From positions 1-64,000 of the forward strand of contig BRYA01000580.1 in the NCBI GenBank assembly GCA_030267965.1: a stretch of DNA of 64,000 bases, in the 5' to 3' direction. Position 1 is the stretch's first letter, and every line of letters begins with the position of its first letter. A program made the position numbers and the translations under genes. Of the stretch, positions 21,339 through 35,026 are shown in pieces. The notes beneath the pieces were generated by a model. The model saw only the letters and a program-made list of their open reading frames with translations. It was not told the DNA's origin and did no database searches. Source of the DNA: Triparma columacea (Eukaryota; Sar; Bolidophyceae; Parmales; Triparmaceae).

Positions 21339-22100
21339 TGCAGTGTTGTGTGTTCTATTTTGTTGGATCTATTGATGTTGCTTGTTCTATTTTGGCGCGT
21401 GTGTGTGTGTGTATTGGGGGTGTGTGTGTACAGTGTGTGTGGTGTCTACAGTGTGTGTGTGTGTGTCTACAGTGTGTGTTTCTCTTCCTCTGTGTTGTGT
21501 TTGTGTTGTGTTTGTGTGTATTTGTATCACAAATTGAAGACACGCACAGCTGGGGAGAATACAGAGGTTGGGTGCTTAGGGACCTTTGCACAGAGTTGTT
21601 AGCTCAGTGACCTTTGCTCAGACACCTTTCCTCGAGTCCTTGCCGGGTGAGGAACTGTAAGTCCTTTCTTTGTGATTAAGAGCTATAAAGTGTTTGTATG
21701 CTGATGTGACTTGATGTATGATACGTTATGTTCGTATATGTTGCGATCTGAGTCCAAAAAAGATGGGAAATGGAGTGAGAGAATAGACTCAGATCCCAGA
21801 ACATCCATTTTGCGAGTCCGCCGGACTGAGTTTTCTTGAGTTTCTTGGTTTATTTCCCTTCCCTCTTTTCAACCCCACAATCATCTTCTTTATTACACAC
21901 AACTCATATAACTACCCATCTAATATACACTTACCCTAACCCTACAATCTATCCTTCGTTCTATTCCCATTTGAGACATTTACTGGACTGTTGTTTCTCG
22001 CCCATCCAAAGTACTACCATTAAAATCCATTGAAATACATTCAAACAGAACAATATCCACATAAACGTCATCAATTGTAAAATATAGTCTTACCCTTATT
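21339..22100. other. Divergent spacer with GT microsatellite
   Basis: This spacer separates the minus-strand UVRAG-like gene from the plus-strand NVL-like gene. 21395-21515 is a GTGTGT / CTACAGTGTGTGTG microsatellite; its apparent ORFs (Cys/Val-rich plus, His/Thr-rich minus) are compositional. The rest (21520-22100) shows no exon or RNA gene. Confidence 0.5.
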
Positions 22101-24800
<2,700 letters not shown>

Positions 24801-24805
<5 letters not shown>

Positions 24806-24925
24806 TGAAGGGAGATTTAGGAAGTGCGAAATCATTTCATGGTTGTAATTTTTACGTTTTGATAAAATAATGATGGGAGATTTAGGAAGTGCGAAATCAT
24901 TTCATGGTTGTAATTTTGACGTTCT
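24801..24925. repeat. 65-bp tandem duplication joining two convergent gene ends
   Basis: Two copies (24801-24865 and 24866 to about 24925) share AATAATGANGGGAGATTTAG and GAAGTGCGAAATCATTTCAT. Copy 2 contains the stop and last codons of the minus-strand beta-helix gene. Copy 1 begins at the stop codon (TAA, 24803-24805) of the plus-strand NVL gene and carries a detached duplicate of those beta-helix codons. Confidence 0.92.
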
Positions 24926-26765
24926 CGAGGGAAATACCGTTGCCGATGGCGATTGGATAACAGCGGGGGGGGTCGTTGGGTCCGTTCTCGATGAAGCCAG
25001 AAGTGATATTTTGGATATGAATTCCTTGAATCCCCGTGGAGATAACGTCCTCGACGTTGTTGAAGAACGTGATCCCGTAAGAGGCGGCATTCTTGGAAAA
25101 CACATTCTCAATGTGGAGGCCTGAAATGTCGATTGTCTTGGACGTCGTTACGACGACACCGTATGACTGGGAGCCGGTGTATCCCAAGTGCCCCGTCCAC
25201 TGGGAGGTCTGGTACTTCCCACACACCGACGACCCCACATCGCCGACATTTGTTACACCGGCCACTGTCACGTTCTTTATTTTCACGTTTCTAGTCCGCT
25301 GGATGAAGAGGCCGATCGTTCCTTTGTTGGCGTGGTGCATGCTATCACTGTTGCAGACGCGGGTGTAGTTTTGGAGCGCAGCTCCAAGGGCCGATTGACC
25401 GATAAAGTAAGCCTCCAATAACTCGTCGTCTACATTCATCGTCCCTTTTGCGTGGGCTGAGAGAGAGGGGGGGAGGGATTTTACGAATCTGGCGTACTCA
25501 AGCCTAGCTGTGTGGAGCGCGTCAAGGCGGAGCGAGCCGTCAGGAGCGTGGATTTCGTCGATCCTAAAGACAGAACCGGCGACATCAACCATGGGCTTCT
25601 GATTATCTCGACTGCATATTGTCACTACTTCTGTTACGCGCGCTGATACACCTTCAATTCTCGTATTTTCGATGGTGATCGATCGTGCAGCTTCCGAAAA
25701 GTTGGATGGCATGGTCTGCCCGAAACTGTTGACCAGCACGCCTCGCCCATGAATGGCAATCCCGTATGCGTTCCCGTCGATGAGATGGCCAGGGTTGCCA
25801 AACTGATGTTGAGCTTCAAGAGAAGGCAGGGTCCCCACTACAGAAGACTCAATAAAATCGTCCTCCAGCGCTTGCAAGATCTCCATCGCCTCAACAAGGG
25901 ATTCGGGTTTGTTAATTCCAACAGGAATCGCGTTGAAGAAGCGAAGGAGATAACGAGAAGCAGAGAGTGTTGCCCTCGCCAACACGGCCCTGCTGTGCCC
26001 CTTAATGACGACCCCATTGATGCTGCAGCGTTGGGGGCCATTCAAGGAAATCCCAGCGACCTCGTGGTCACTGATAATCAGGTTGCGGAAGGAGATGTCG
26101 ATATTGCCGTTGCCGTGGATACCATGGTGCGAGGACCGGCCAATCGAGCCGTTCGCAACTGAACATCGTTGACATCCAATCACCTGCTCCTCCGTGAAGT
26201 CGCCAGGACCCTGGCCAATGATGAAGGGAGAGGAGCCTGTCTCCACGATGGCAAAGAATCTCTGCTGCAGAGAGTGCCTTAAAGATTGTTGAATCACAAA
26301 GCCGTTAAGATCGAGGTGCACATCTTGGCCTTCAAGGGTTACTGCAGCAAAGAAACCAAGGTGAAAAGCCCCGGTAGGCCTCACCCCCCCTCCACAGTAC
26401 ATCTCCCGCTTGTACGCTGTTCCGCAATCTGGCCAAGGAGACGATGGGGCGAAGGTGATATCCTCCATGAGAATGTATTTGCCAGGACCTTTGAGTCGCA
26501 CCGTGCCCTCTGTGAAATTGGACTGTCGCAGTTCGAACGGCGACGACGACATTAATTGAGGGTTGTAGCCGGAGAGAACGATAACAGGTAGATCGGGCGG
26601 TTGAAAGTATGGAGCTGAGTGCCTAAGGGTCTCAGCTAAAGTCTTGACGACAGTGGCAAAGAAATGTCTTGATGGACCATTGTCGCAGACAACTTCAGAG
26701 CAGAGTGCAAATTGATGCGATAGCAGTAGGACGAGGAAGGGGAGAGGGTGGAGGAGGCGCTTCAT
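24897..26765 (-). CDS. Secreted right-handed beta-helix protein
   Basis: Single exon, 622 aa. A clear signal peptide (LLHPLPFLVLLLSHQFALC) precedes a body of short beta-strand turns typical of parallel beta-helix (pectate-lyase-like/NosD-like) proteins: VTLEGQDVHLDLNGFVIQQ, HHGIHGNGNIDISFRNLII, GISLNGPQRCSINGVVIKG, then near the C-terminus VKIKNVTVAGV, TIDISGLHIENV and GIQGIHIQNIT. Scattered Cys and N-x-S/T sites fit an extracellular or lumenal protein. Such folds often act on or bind polysaccharide, but no catalytic set is identified, so function is open. Convergent with the NVL-like gene. Confidence 0.75.
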   Translation of the reverse strand: MKRLLHPLPFLVLLLSHQFALCSEVVCDNGPSRHFFATVVKTLAETLRHSAPYFQPPDLPVIVLSGYNPQLMSSSPFELRQSNFTEGTVRLKGPGKYILMEDITFAPSSPWPDCGTAYKREMYCGGGVRPTGAFHLGFFAAVTLEGQDVHLDLNGFVIQQSLRHSLQQRFFAIVETGSSPFIIGQGPGDFTEEQVIGCQRCSVANGSIGRSSHHGIHGNGNIDISFRNLIISDHEVAGISLNGPQRCSINGVVIKGHSRAVLARATLSASRYLLRFFNAIPVGINKPESLVEAMEILQALEDDFIESSVVGTLPSLEAQHQFGNPGHLIDGNAYGIAIHGRGVLVNSFGQTMPSNFSEAARSITIENTRIEGVSARVTEVVTICSRDNQKPMVDVAGSVFRIDEIHAPDGSLRLDALHTARLEYARFVKSLPPSLSAHAKGTMNVDDELLEAYFIGQSALGAALQNYTRVCNSDSMHHANKGTIGLFIQRTRNVKIKNVTVAGVTNVGDVGSSVCGKYQTSQWTGHLGYTGSQSYGVVVTTSKTIDISGLHIENVFSKNAASYGITFFNNVEDVISTGIQGIHIQNITSGFIENGPNDPPRCYPIAIGNGISLENVKITTMK

Positions 26766-27489
26766 TCTTATTGGCAGCGAGAGAAAGAATTTGGCCCCAG
26801 GAGAAAGCTCGACGCACTTTTAATTCAACAATAGAGGAGTCACTTGTGTCAGGTAGGAAGTTCACACAAACACACCGGCCGTATCAACCCACGAGCCCCA
26901 CTTTCAAACAATGAAGTGTTTCAGAACCGAACTTCTTATGGAGGAAAAAGTGATGAAAATATTCCCACAGTGTAAAAGATGTCTATTGGTGGATAGGATA
27001 TCGCGACTGTTAAACAAAACTCCTACAGGAAGCGCCCGTTAATACACTTGATTCAGATTTGATCAAAGTAAATTTTGACATTTTGAAACAAACTACAAAC
27101 TCATAAAAAGTAAATTTTGAATACAACAATGACTTTAATTGCTAATATTGCGTTATAAATGCAAACTGAGAAATATTCAAAATGAGTAATATTTGATAGG
27201 TAATGAATACATTATTGATTATTCAAAACATGCAATAGCATCACAAGTTGATTTAAATTACTTATGTGATGTTTATAATAAAAAATAATTAAAACTAATT
27301 TTCATTTATAAATTAGTATCCTAATTTGGTATATTTATATCTTAATATTCATTTTAAAGTATACTGTATCACTTTTAATTTTCAGATTACAACATTGTGA
27401 ATTTGAAATTAATCTAGGGGGCGAAAATTTTGAAAAAAACATAATCTTCTCTTTCTAACAAAAAAAAACTAATTCCCGAGCGTAAATTC
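26766..27489. other. Intergenic region with strongly AT-rich island
   Basis: The first about 200 bases are ordinary spacer upstream of the beta-helix gene. From about 27040 to 27415 composition drops sharply: by hand count 76 of 360 bases (21%) at 27061-27420 are G or C, against a GC-rich genic background. No ORF, tRNA or repeat unit is seen in it. Confidence 0.7.
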
Positions 27490-27702
27490 ATGCTCTCCTT
27501 GGCTTCCCTTCTCCTTAACGTCGCATTCTTTTCAGCTGTCTACTTTTTCTACGGTGACCTAGTCGAGAGCCTTGAAGGAGCGACAACTCTTGCCGGCCTT
27601 CTCATCACCTTTGCTTTCTTTGCCCTGAATACGGACCTCAACGCTCTTAGCGGTCAACCACACGACGACGGTGACGACCACGACCACGACCACGACGACT
27701 AA
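27490..27702 (+). CDS. Small membrane protein with Asp/His tail
   Basis: Single exon, 70 aa. Two hydrophobic stretches (about residues 3-20 and 30-46) are joined by a short acidic loop, and the C-terminus is a run of Asp and His (DDHDHDHDD) that could bind divalent metal. No family recognised. It ends only 34 bases before the start of the TTLL-like gene on the same strand, so it might be an upstream ORF on the same transcript or a very close independent gene. Confidence 0.5.
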   Translation: MLSLASLLLNVAFFSAVYFFYGDLVESLEGATTLAGLLITFAFFALNTDLNALSGQPHDDGDDHDHDHDD

Positions 27703-27736
27703 TTTCCCTGACGAGAACTAGGTCCACCCACCTCCC

Positions 27737-30643
27737 ATGCTCCCCACCCCGCCCCCCTCCTTTTCCTTCTCTGACACAAGCCAACGCGACTATAGAACGT
27801 TTTTGTCAGTCCTCTCATCATGTTTCTCTCCTTCTTCCCACGCTCCTACCATAAATTGGACCTTCCAGTCAACCGCTTCTTCAATAAATCACATCCTCCC
27901 TCTCCATTCTACCTTATGTTCAAAGCAGTATATCTCGGAGGTCCGGCCTATCGAGGGTGGTTTGGGCGAGTCGATAGCTAATACAATCCCCCCGACATTA
28001 GAAGATCCGTCCCTCCCCCCTCCTCCCCACCCCTTCCCTTGGGATGGGAACTGTTACATAGTGAAGGTGAGAAGAATGGGCAAGATAGATGAGGGAAAAT
28101 CATTCATCGCCGCTTCCTTCTTTCGCCGCCCTAACCTTCACTCGTCGATTCGCTCCTCCTGCTCCTCCTGCTCCTCATGCAGCCTCCTGACTCCTGCAAC
28201 GGTGTCGGGATATCTCTCTGCAATACCCCCGACCAGTTGCGAAAGAAAGGTGTGGATATGGGCATTCGGATAATTCAAAAGTACCTCGAGCACCCTTACC
28301 TGCTTCACCTCCCCTCTGAATCTGTACTCTCCTCCACCCCCAATGGCTACAAGTTCGATATCCGACAATGGGTTATGATCGTCCTCGACGCGAAGAAGAA
28401 GCCGAAGCTCTACTTTTGGGAAACATTTTACGTCCGCGTGTGCTCCCTCCCCTTCAAGCTCTCCGGCGAAGGTTGGAACGACCCTCGACGGCATTTCTCG
28501 AACCTAAAAATAAATGATGAGTTTGGTGGCGAGGTTTGGGGAGAGGAGCAGTTCTCGAAATTTGTCCATTCGCGAGGAGATGGAGGTAAGTAAGACCGAG
28601 GGATGAGCGAATGCAGCAAGCTGTCTTATGCGTCTCTAACTTCTGGCTGCTTCGCTCATCCATCACAGCCAAATACGAGGCCCTCAAATCAACCATGCAC
28701 AAACACATAAAAACGGCGGTCAGAAGTACGCTTCACCACCTCCTTCACTCTCCCCCCAAGTGCTTTGAAATTTTGGGCTTCGACTTTCTCGTCGACAAGG
28801 ACCTCAAACCTTATCTATGCGAGGTCAATGAGAGCCCAGGTCTTCGCAGGACGAGAGGGGGGGTCGACGTTTCAGACGAGGTGGAGGCAATGTGCCACCA
28901 GGCTTATGATCTCACAATCAACAAGTGGTATCACTCCCCCCCACTCCCCCCCACTTCAAAGTTCCCCCCCTTTCAATGGCATCGTGTGTCGTCGTTTGGG
29001 GAGGTAGAATTCACTGAGCTCTGCCAGGTTTGGAGCAACTCTGTTGGGCGCGAGTTAGCTGTTGACGGGTCCGTCCTGACGTTGTCTGCGACTTCTATAT
29101 CTCCAGCACAACTCATTAAGCTCGAGAAGGTGAGGCGGAACGAGGACCGACAAGCGAAGCGAGTCGCTGGAATGGTGGCACAGTGGGTCGGCGGTTATCG
29201 TATCGTCCCTCCGCTCCATCTATGTCTAACCCCCCCCCCCCCCCCCACCCCTCCTGCAGACCGTGGATGCCCCTGAGAAAACGATCGTCGTGACACGGAG
29301 CATCAAACTCTACATCTCCAAATATTTGTGTCGGAGAAAATTTGGGTTGACTGTTCAGCGGCTCTACCGAGGACGTAGGGGACGAAGGTTGGCTTGTGAA
29401 GTACTCCAAAGGCGCTCTACCCGAAGGATTATTTGCGGGTTGCGCAAGGGCGTTTTGATTTTAAAGCAGAGGCGCGTCAAGGTTGGTCTGGAGCGTTTTG
29501 TGACCGCTTCCAGCGCTGTGGCAGTTAGGTTGGCGTTCGTTAGGATGTTGTGGGAGACCAAGGTGAAGCTGGCACTCCGCGGCGTCAATGGGCGCCACCT
29601 GCACTGCTCCAAGTACAACCATTTTCAGCGATGGAGTGAAACGGTTAGGAAGGAAAAAATCGCGTACCGTTTCGTCCTACGATTCTCCCGAAACTTCAGG
29701 TGAGGGAGCGCAGCGATAAGCCAACAGACGGCGAACTATGTAGTCCTTCTCGAAGTCATCACTTCGCTCCTCGCCTAATCCTTTCCGTGTTTTCTCTCCT
29801 CACCGCAGGCTTCGCAAATCTTCAGCCAGGAAGCTCCTCAGGGCGCTCCGATCCTTTTCCCTTCGTCTCCGTTTCAAGAGATCCACGTCAGCCCGCCTCC
29901 TTCAGAAGTGGTGGCAGTGGTGGGGGGGGACGAGGAGATTCCTGAGAAGGCTGGTTAATTTGAGACGAGCACACTCATTGTCGGTGCTGAAGAGGGTGTT
30001 GTTGGGCTTCGTTCGGGGGGCGAGGGATAAGAGACTAGGTGAGTTGTGGGGAGTGGGGAGTGAAGCGCTGCGCGGCGAGTGATACGAGCCGCGGAATGGG
30101 TTGCGTTTGGCCTTGCTGGGTGTCTTGTTAGGGACTGAAATTTAACTAATAACAAACTCACTGTGCTTCCTTCCTCCCCCCGCAGCACTACTCGTCGTCA
30201 AATATCGCAAACTAGAAGTCGAGGAGAATAAGGCGAACAAGCACAGGGAAGAGAGGGAGAGGCTGAGGAAGGAGAGGGAGGGCAGGGATAGGATCAAGAG
30301 GTTGAGAGAGGAACAGGAAATGGCGGAGAGGATGGAGAGAATTAGAAAGGAGAAAGAAAGGCAGGCGGACGAAAGGGCAACTGTTGCGGCTCTAAGTTAT
30401 AGTATCAGAAGCGTCAAGACGTTGAAGGGGATTAGTGAGCATGAGAGGCTTGTTAGGGAGCTCATGGATGTTATCGATGATGGGGAGGGGGAGGGGGAGG
30501 GACAAGAGAACGCAGAGGTGAATCTGCAGGGGGGGGCGGCTACATCACCACCTCCACCACCATTGAAGAGGAAGGGGAAGAACGGAGGGAAGAGGAAACC
30601 CAAGAGCGAGAGTCGGTTCGAGAATTTGCTGAATTCACTTTGA
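27737..30643 (+). CDS. Tubulin-tyrosine-ligase-like (TTLL) protein with IQ/coiled-coil tail
   Basis: Model: join(27737..28066, 28183..28585, 28669..29129, 29260..29699, 29809..30038, 30186..30643), 773 aa. The ATP-grasp TTL domain fills about residues 40-330: NHILPLHSTLCSK, YIVKPPDSCNGVGISL (nucleotide-binding lysine/glycine loop, junction after IVK), FDIRQWVMI and FEILGFDFLVDKDLKPYLCEVNESPGL (split by me for length: FEILGFDFLVD; PYLCEVNESPGL, metal-binding Glu/Asn). Such enzymes add Glu, Gly or Tyr to tubulin tails, mainly in axonemes. After about 400 the protein is Arg-rich with an IQ-like motif (VQRLYRGRRGRRLA), then a highly charged coiled coil. A C16 run precedes the exon-4 acceptor. The N-terminus before the TTL core is short, so a missing 5' exon is possible. 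Confidence 0.85.
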
Positions 30644-30737
30644 AGACATGTTGTATCAAATAATTTCATATACTTGGTTGTGACTTGTCACGTTCTTTAG
30701 TTACCTATGAATTATACATGCCTTAGGGTGGAGGTAT

Positions 30738-31691
30738 TTAGGAGAAGACGTCCATGAGGGGAACACTCCCAGGGATGGACTTCCATGCGAAAAGCGATGC
30801 CATGGCGATCATCGCAGCACGACCATTCTTGAGCTCCACCAACTTGTACCGTTGGTACTTTTCCGCGGAAGAGGTAGCCTTCATTCCGAAGATGTCGAAA
30901 CCGAAGTCTCCGGGCTCCTTGGTTCCCATCCCCCTCCAGTTGTCACCGGAGTATCCAACACTCTCTCCTTCAGCAATGGAGATGAACAAAAGGATCGCGC
31001 CGAACCAGGCAGGCTGCTCAGCCGCGAACACCCCAAGTGCCTTCGTCCAGTCTTGTTCAACAGGGAAGCCAGGAACGTGCATTCCCAACCCCATCCCAGT
31101 GTTGGTGGTGGCCCAGACTCCGGTCCACGCAAGCATGCTCATCCTCCCGTGCTTGATCTCGGCTTCTTGAAGGAACTGGGCATCGGGGAACATGTTTGGG
31201 AAAGTGTCGATGTTCTTTCCGAGCTTGGAGAGCTCAAGAGGGTCCCAGAAGGCTCCTCCCACCTCAGCAAATTGAGCAGGGTGGCCAACTGGGGGGGCGG
31301 GAGCCTCCTCAGGGGTAGCAGCGGCATCGGAATGCAGCCTGGTGGAGAGGGGGCTGGTGAGGGAGACGGGGACGAAGGCCTGCAGGAGGTGAGGTGGGTG
31401 AGTGCGATGATGCGAGAAAGGGGGTTTGTTTGTGAGTGTGTTAGAGGAGTTGAGAGAAGAGAGTAGGGAAGAGGAGGGTAACATTTATATGTTAGCGAGC
31501 ATGATAGCCCCCAAAACGTCTGCAGATGTTTCACAGGAGATTAAATGAGATGTGAAGACCCGGGGATATGTTCTCAACAAGGTCCAATAATCAGTGAACG
31601 CAATCCCCATGACACCCAAACGATTGATACCGCTGTAACCTACCTGAGAGGAGGCGAAGAGAGTAAGGAATACCGCGAGCGATTTGATCAT
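30738..31691 (-). CDS. Fucoxanthin-chlorophyll a/c-type light-harvesting protein
   Basis: Model: complement(join(30738..31379, 31644..31691)), 229 aa. A 16-codon first exon encodes a signal peptide (MIKSLAVFLTLFASSQ) and the second exon begins AFVPVSL. The junction rebuilds the ASAFAP-like site (ASSQ|AFVP) that directs proteins into red-type complex plastids. The mature part has the two LHC helices with chlorophyll ligands: EAEIKHGRMSMLA (first helix) and ELKNGRAAMIAM (third helix), with a middle hydrophobic helix between. It acts in the thylakoid antenna. The alternative unspliced start at 31484 would give a Ser/His-rich N-terminus without targeting features, so I reject it. Confidence 0.93.
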
Positions 31692-31871
31692 AATGTTCTT
31701 TGGGAGTGGGTTTCAAGGAAGGTAATCGTTCTTCCACTTTCGACACACAACATACATCTTGCATGTTTTCTTTTTTCCCAAGCGGGGGCAAACAAAAGGA
31801 ACAACAATCCGCCGAAATTTTATGTACCAACAATCTTATTCCACTACATCACGTCATAGTGCAACGTGCAC

Positions 31872-33240
31872 TTAATCCCACCTCATATTGTTCCTGTTCC
31901 TCACTCCTCCCCCCCCTCCCCCCAGCCCATCGTCGACCTCTCTCTCCAACTCCAGCTCGAACTCTTCCCCGAACACCCCCCTAATATCCCTCATCTTCAT
32001 CTCCTCCCAGTCGCCTATAGTTTTATCCGCCACCCCAAGTTCGTACCTTGGGTACGTCCCTAGTAAGCCGATAAACTTCATCCCAGCCTCGTGCGTTTTT
32101 ATCGCCGCAATCGGGCTCTCGTCGAATACAACGCACTTGCTCGGCTGTTTCATCAGCCCCATACTCGTCCCAAGCACGACCTGATCTAACGTGTCCCACC
32201 CGTCGTCCGGGGTGACGAGGGCGTCGGGCCGGAGACCGGTGCGGGTGATGAGCTCGTCGACAATGTGCCGGGGCAGACGGCTGTAGCAGCCGATCTTGCA
32301 GTTCGAGTCGACGAGGTTGCTCATCCATTTCTTGCAGCTATCGTCTACTTGTAAACCCTCGAGGTACTCCTCCTTCAAAACCAAACTATTCCTCTCCTCG
32401 AAGAAGCCCATCCCGAGCTTCCTCGCCTCCACAGGTTCCCTCTCCCCCAGGACCTTCCCAACGCACACCTCGAGAGGGGAGGATTCTCTACTGCCCCTGA
32501 CTGCCTCCTCCTCGTCCACGAGGTAATCACCCGAGGCTGCCACCTTCGCCCAGGCCTCCAAGTCGGCAGAGCCGGTCTGCAAAATCACGTCGAAGTTGAA
32601 GATGAAACCGTATTGCTGCATGGGGTTGTTGACAAGCTGAGGAGAGTGAAGAGGAAAGAAGAGCGAAGCGAGTCACGAAGAAGGGTCCAGTTAGTGACGA
32701 GCAAAAGGAGTCACAAGAAGATGTGGTGGTAGATAGTTTCAGTCTCACTGTCATCGCTGCCTTCCTCTTCCCCCCCTCCTCCTCCTCTCTCACCTTCAGC
32801 CTCTCTGCCCCACTCGGTCTGAACATGTCCTCCAGTGTGTCCACAGAAAGGGGGTATGGGTCGTTCTTCATATCCTCGCACCTCCTGAGCAAGTACCTCA
32901 GCTCGTGCTCCTCCTCAGTCAACAGCTCCTCCCTCTTCTCCCCCTCCTGCTGCTGCTGCTGGGGAGGAGCAAGGTCAACAGAGGCCGGGATGGTGGAGGA
33001 AGAGGACAATGACCTTTCCTTCTCATTCTTGAGCCAGTCGGGGGTAGGTAGGGTCTTCGTCTTCCCGAAACGGGTCATGAAGGGGGAGGTTGTGGAGGCC
33101 AGAGAAGGAGCTAGGACAGTAGTTTTGGAACCTAAGGCGGTCTTGGTAAATATGTATGAATAGGAGGTTCGTGAGAGGACGGCGAGCAGTATTAACAGTA
33201 CTAGGAGTGGTCCCCCCATAGAGGGTCGTAGAGTGCTCAT
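31872..33240 (-). CDS. HAD-superfamily-like protein with altered nucleophile
   Basis: Model: complement(join(31872..32636, 32794..33240)), 403 aa. Exon 1 encodes an N-terminal hydrophobic signal (LLVLLILLAVLSRTSYSY), a likely organelle presequence and an acidic, Gln-rich region. Exon 2 opens with LVNNPMQQYGFIFNFDVIL, the place of HAD motif I (DxDx[T/V]). The first, nucleophilic Asp is Asn here (FNFD), and motif IV reads VVFDESPIAAIK. The fold is of the beta-phosphoglucomutase/CbbY-like type, but phosphatase activity is doubtful. Plants have comparable organellar HAD-like proteins. The acceptor at 32636 has a strong pyrimidine tract and is preferred over a site 18 bases downstream. Confidence 0.75.
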
Positions 33241-33767
33241 TTTAAGTAGGTTTTAATGAAAAATGAGGTGAGAATGGAGGTGAGAATGGGGGTCCTCGAC
33301 AGCTGCTCGAGAACTTCTGAGAAATAACAAAAAGTAACGTATTTCTTGAGAGTTACTAGCAAGGATGGAGTCTAATTTGGCAAGCTGGTATGGAGTAGTA
33401 GAGGTTATACGTCTATAATGATCTATGAGGGTAACTTTTTGTGTCAAAGCTAGACAAGAATTGGTCCTTCTTCTTCTGACCAACCTGACAAAGTTCTTTG
33501 GTCCAAAAAGAAAAGGATTTCTTTATTTCAACCCCAAATCGCGTTGAAACTTTCACTTTTAAACCCTTTCTCTATACGGACAAACAAACTTCACACCGAG
33601 GAATTAAAAAAACAAACAAAACACGCTCAAAACGACCCCAAAATCCCATAACCCTAAAAACCTCAAAAACCTCAAAAAAAGACCAAGAAAACAGCAAAAT
33701 CAGGGATTGGATTAGCCCCTGGAATTAGCCCCTGGATTAGCCCCATTTCCGTTCGAAGCCTCAAAAT
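33241..33767. other. Divergent intergenic region with short direct repeats
   Basis: This is AT-rich spacer between the HAD-like gene (minus) and the gamma-CA-like gene (plus). At about 33707-33744 the phrase GGATTAGCCCCT (or GGAATTAGCCCCT) occurs three times just upstream of the gamma-CA ATG and could be a binding site cluster. No RNA gene is recognised. Confidence 0.45.
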
Positions 33768-34821
33768 ATGAGCCGGATAGTAGAGAAGGCTAGCTCCCTG
33801 GCCCGAACGATAGGGTAAGTGTCCCCCCTGGCTAAATAATCTCCTGCCGTTTTCGCACCGAGACATGGCCAATCTTTCCTATTTTGTAGAGCCTCATTCA
33901 TCCTACTACCAAACTTGTACATTTTATGGCTTCATCAACTTCATTTGTCACCGTCATACATTCAAATTCTGCCCCAACTAACCCCAGCAACCAAACCCCC
34001 CCCACCTCCCCCGCCTCCCTTCCCATCCCTCTCCCCAAAGAAATGCCCTCGACAAGGCAGGCTCCGCAATGGAGGTCACCCGTTACACAGAGCGGCTCGT
34101 CCCCTCAACCCGTTTCGTAACCTACAACGGTAAATCCCCCTCCGCCCCCCTAACCTTCATTGCCCCCTCCTCAACTCTAGTTGGTGACGTGACCATCGGC
34201 AAGGGCTCCTCCGTCTGGTACGGCTCCGTAGTCCGGGGTGACGTCAACCCCGTATCCATCGGTTCGAACACCCACATCCTCGAGAACTGCGTCGTGCACG
34301 TCGCGAAGATCCAGGGTGATTACCCTTCCAACATAGGGAGCAATGTCGTAATCGGCGCCGGCTCTATCATCCACGCCGCCACTCTCGGCAGCAACGTCAC
34401 GGTCGGTGACAGGTGTCAGGTCCTCGACGGTGCGATCGTCGAGGACGGTGCCGTGCTCCTTCCCGGCACCATCGCCGGCCCAGGTTCCGTTTGCAAGTCT
34501 GGCAAGGTATACGGTGGTGTCCCCGCCAAGGAAATCGGGGCAGTCGACGACTCACACGCGGCGAAGCACGTCGCATCATGCAACCACTACGGTGGAATGG
34601 CCGGCCTCCACTCCGCGGAGTGTGGTAAGGACGCCCCCACTGTTGCTCGTGACGAGCTCGTACGCGTAGACAAACTTCACAGGGACCCCAAGTACTTCCA
34701 GCCTGATTACTCGGGAGAACCTATCAAGGACGCGGACGATATTCTAGGCATGGGAACCCCGGGTAGGATCTTCAACAATTCACTAAGGAGCCCTGAGTTG
34801 AGGGGGAAGGAGAAGGAATGA
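33768..34821 (+). CDS. Gamma-carbonic-anhydrase-like protein (complex I type)
   Basis: Model: join(33768..33814, 34041..34821), 275 aa. The 47-base first exon (MSRIVEKASSLARTIG) plus ALDKAG at the start of exon 2 gives the amphipathic N-terminus typical of mitochondrial gamma-CA and gamma-CA-like subunits. The hexapeptide-repeat left-handed beta-helix follows (FIAPSSTLVGDVTIGKGSSV, VVRGDVNPVSIG, NCVVHV). Of the usual catalytic pattern Arg and Asp remain (RGD), but IQDN is ILEN and the two later zinc histidines read GSN and GAG, with only IIHAATL retained. Zinc binding is probably lost and a structural role in the complex I membrane arm is likely. An internal start at 34069 would omit the first exon. 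Confidence 0.85.
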
Positions 34822-35026
34822 AGAGGGGGGAGGAGTGGAAACTGGAATAGGGATGGCGTAACGTTAAAGTGATACAGATTGATTTCAATTCATCATCCCA
34901 GCCTTTGTTAATTATACAAGGAGAACCCCTCCCCTATTCCCCGCCCCTTCATTCAACATCATCGTCGGAGGAGGAGGAGGAGTCAGAATCATTATCCCCC
35001 CTTCCCTTAACTCTTACTCCCATTAA

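Noticed and set aside
21338..21610. Cys/Val-rich small ORFs
   Set aside because: They read through a GT microsatellite and have no folded-protein character.
21595..21660. Possible tRNA (AGCTCAGT then CTCGAGTCC)
   Set aside because: The acceptor arms do not pair and no anticodon stem fits.
31380..31484. Unspliced N-terminus of the LHC protein
   Set aside because: It lacks targeting features; splicing to 31644-31691 restores the signal peptide and the ASAFAP-like site.
33770..33870. Possible small RNA upstream of the gamma-CA-like gene
   Set aside because: The segment is the gene's first coding exon and donor site; no snRNA or tRNA hallmark is present.
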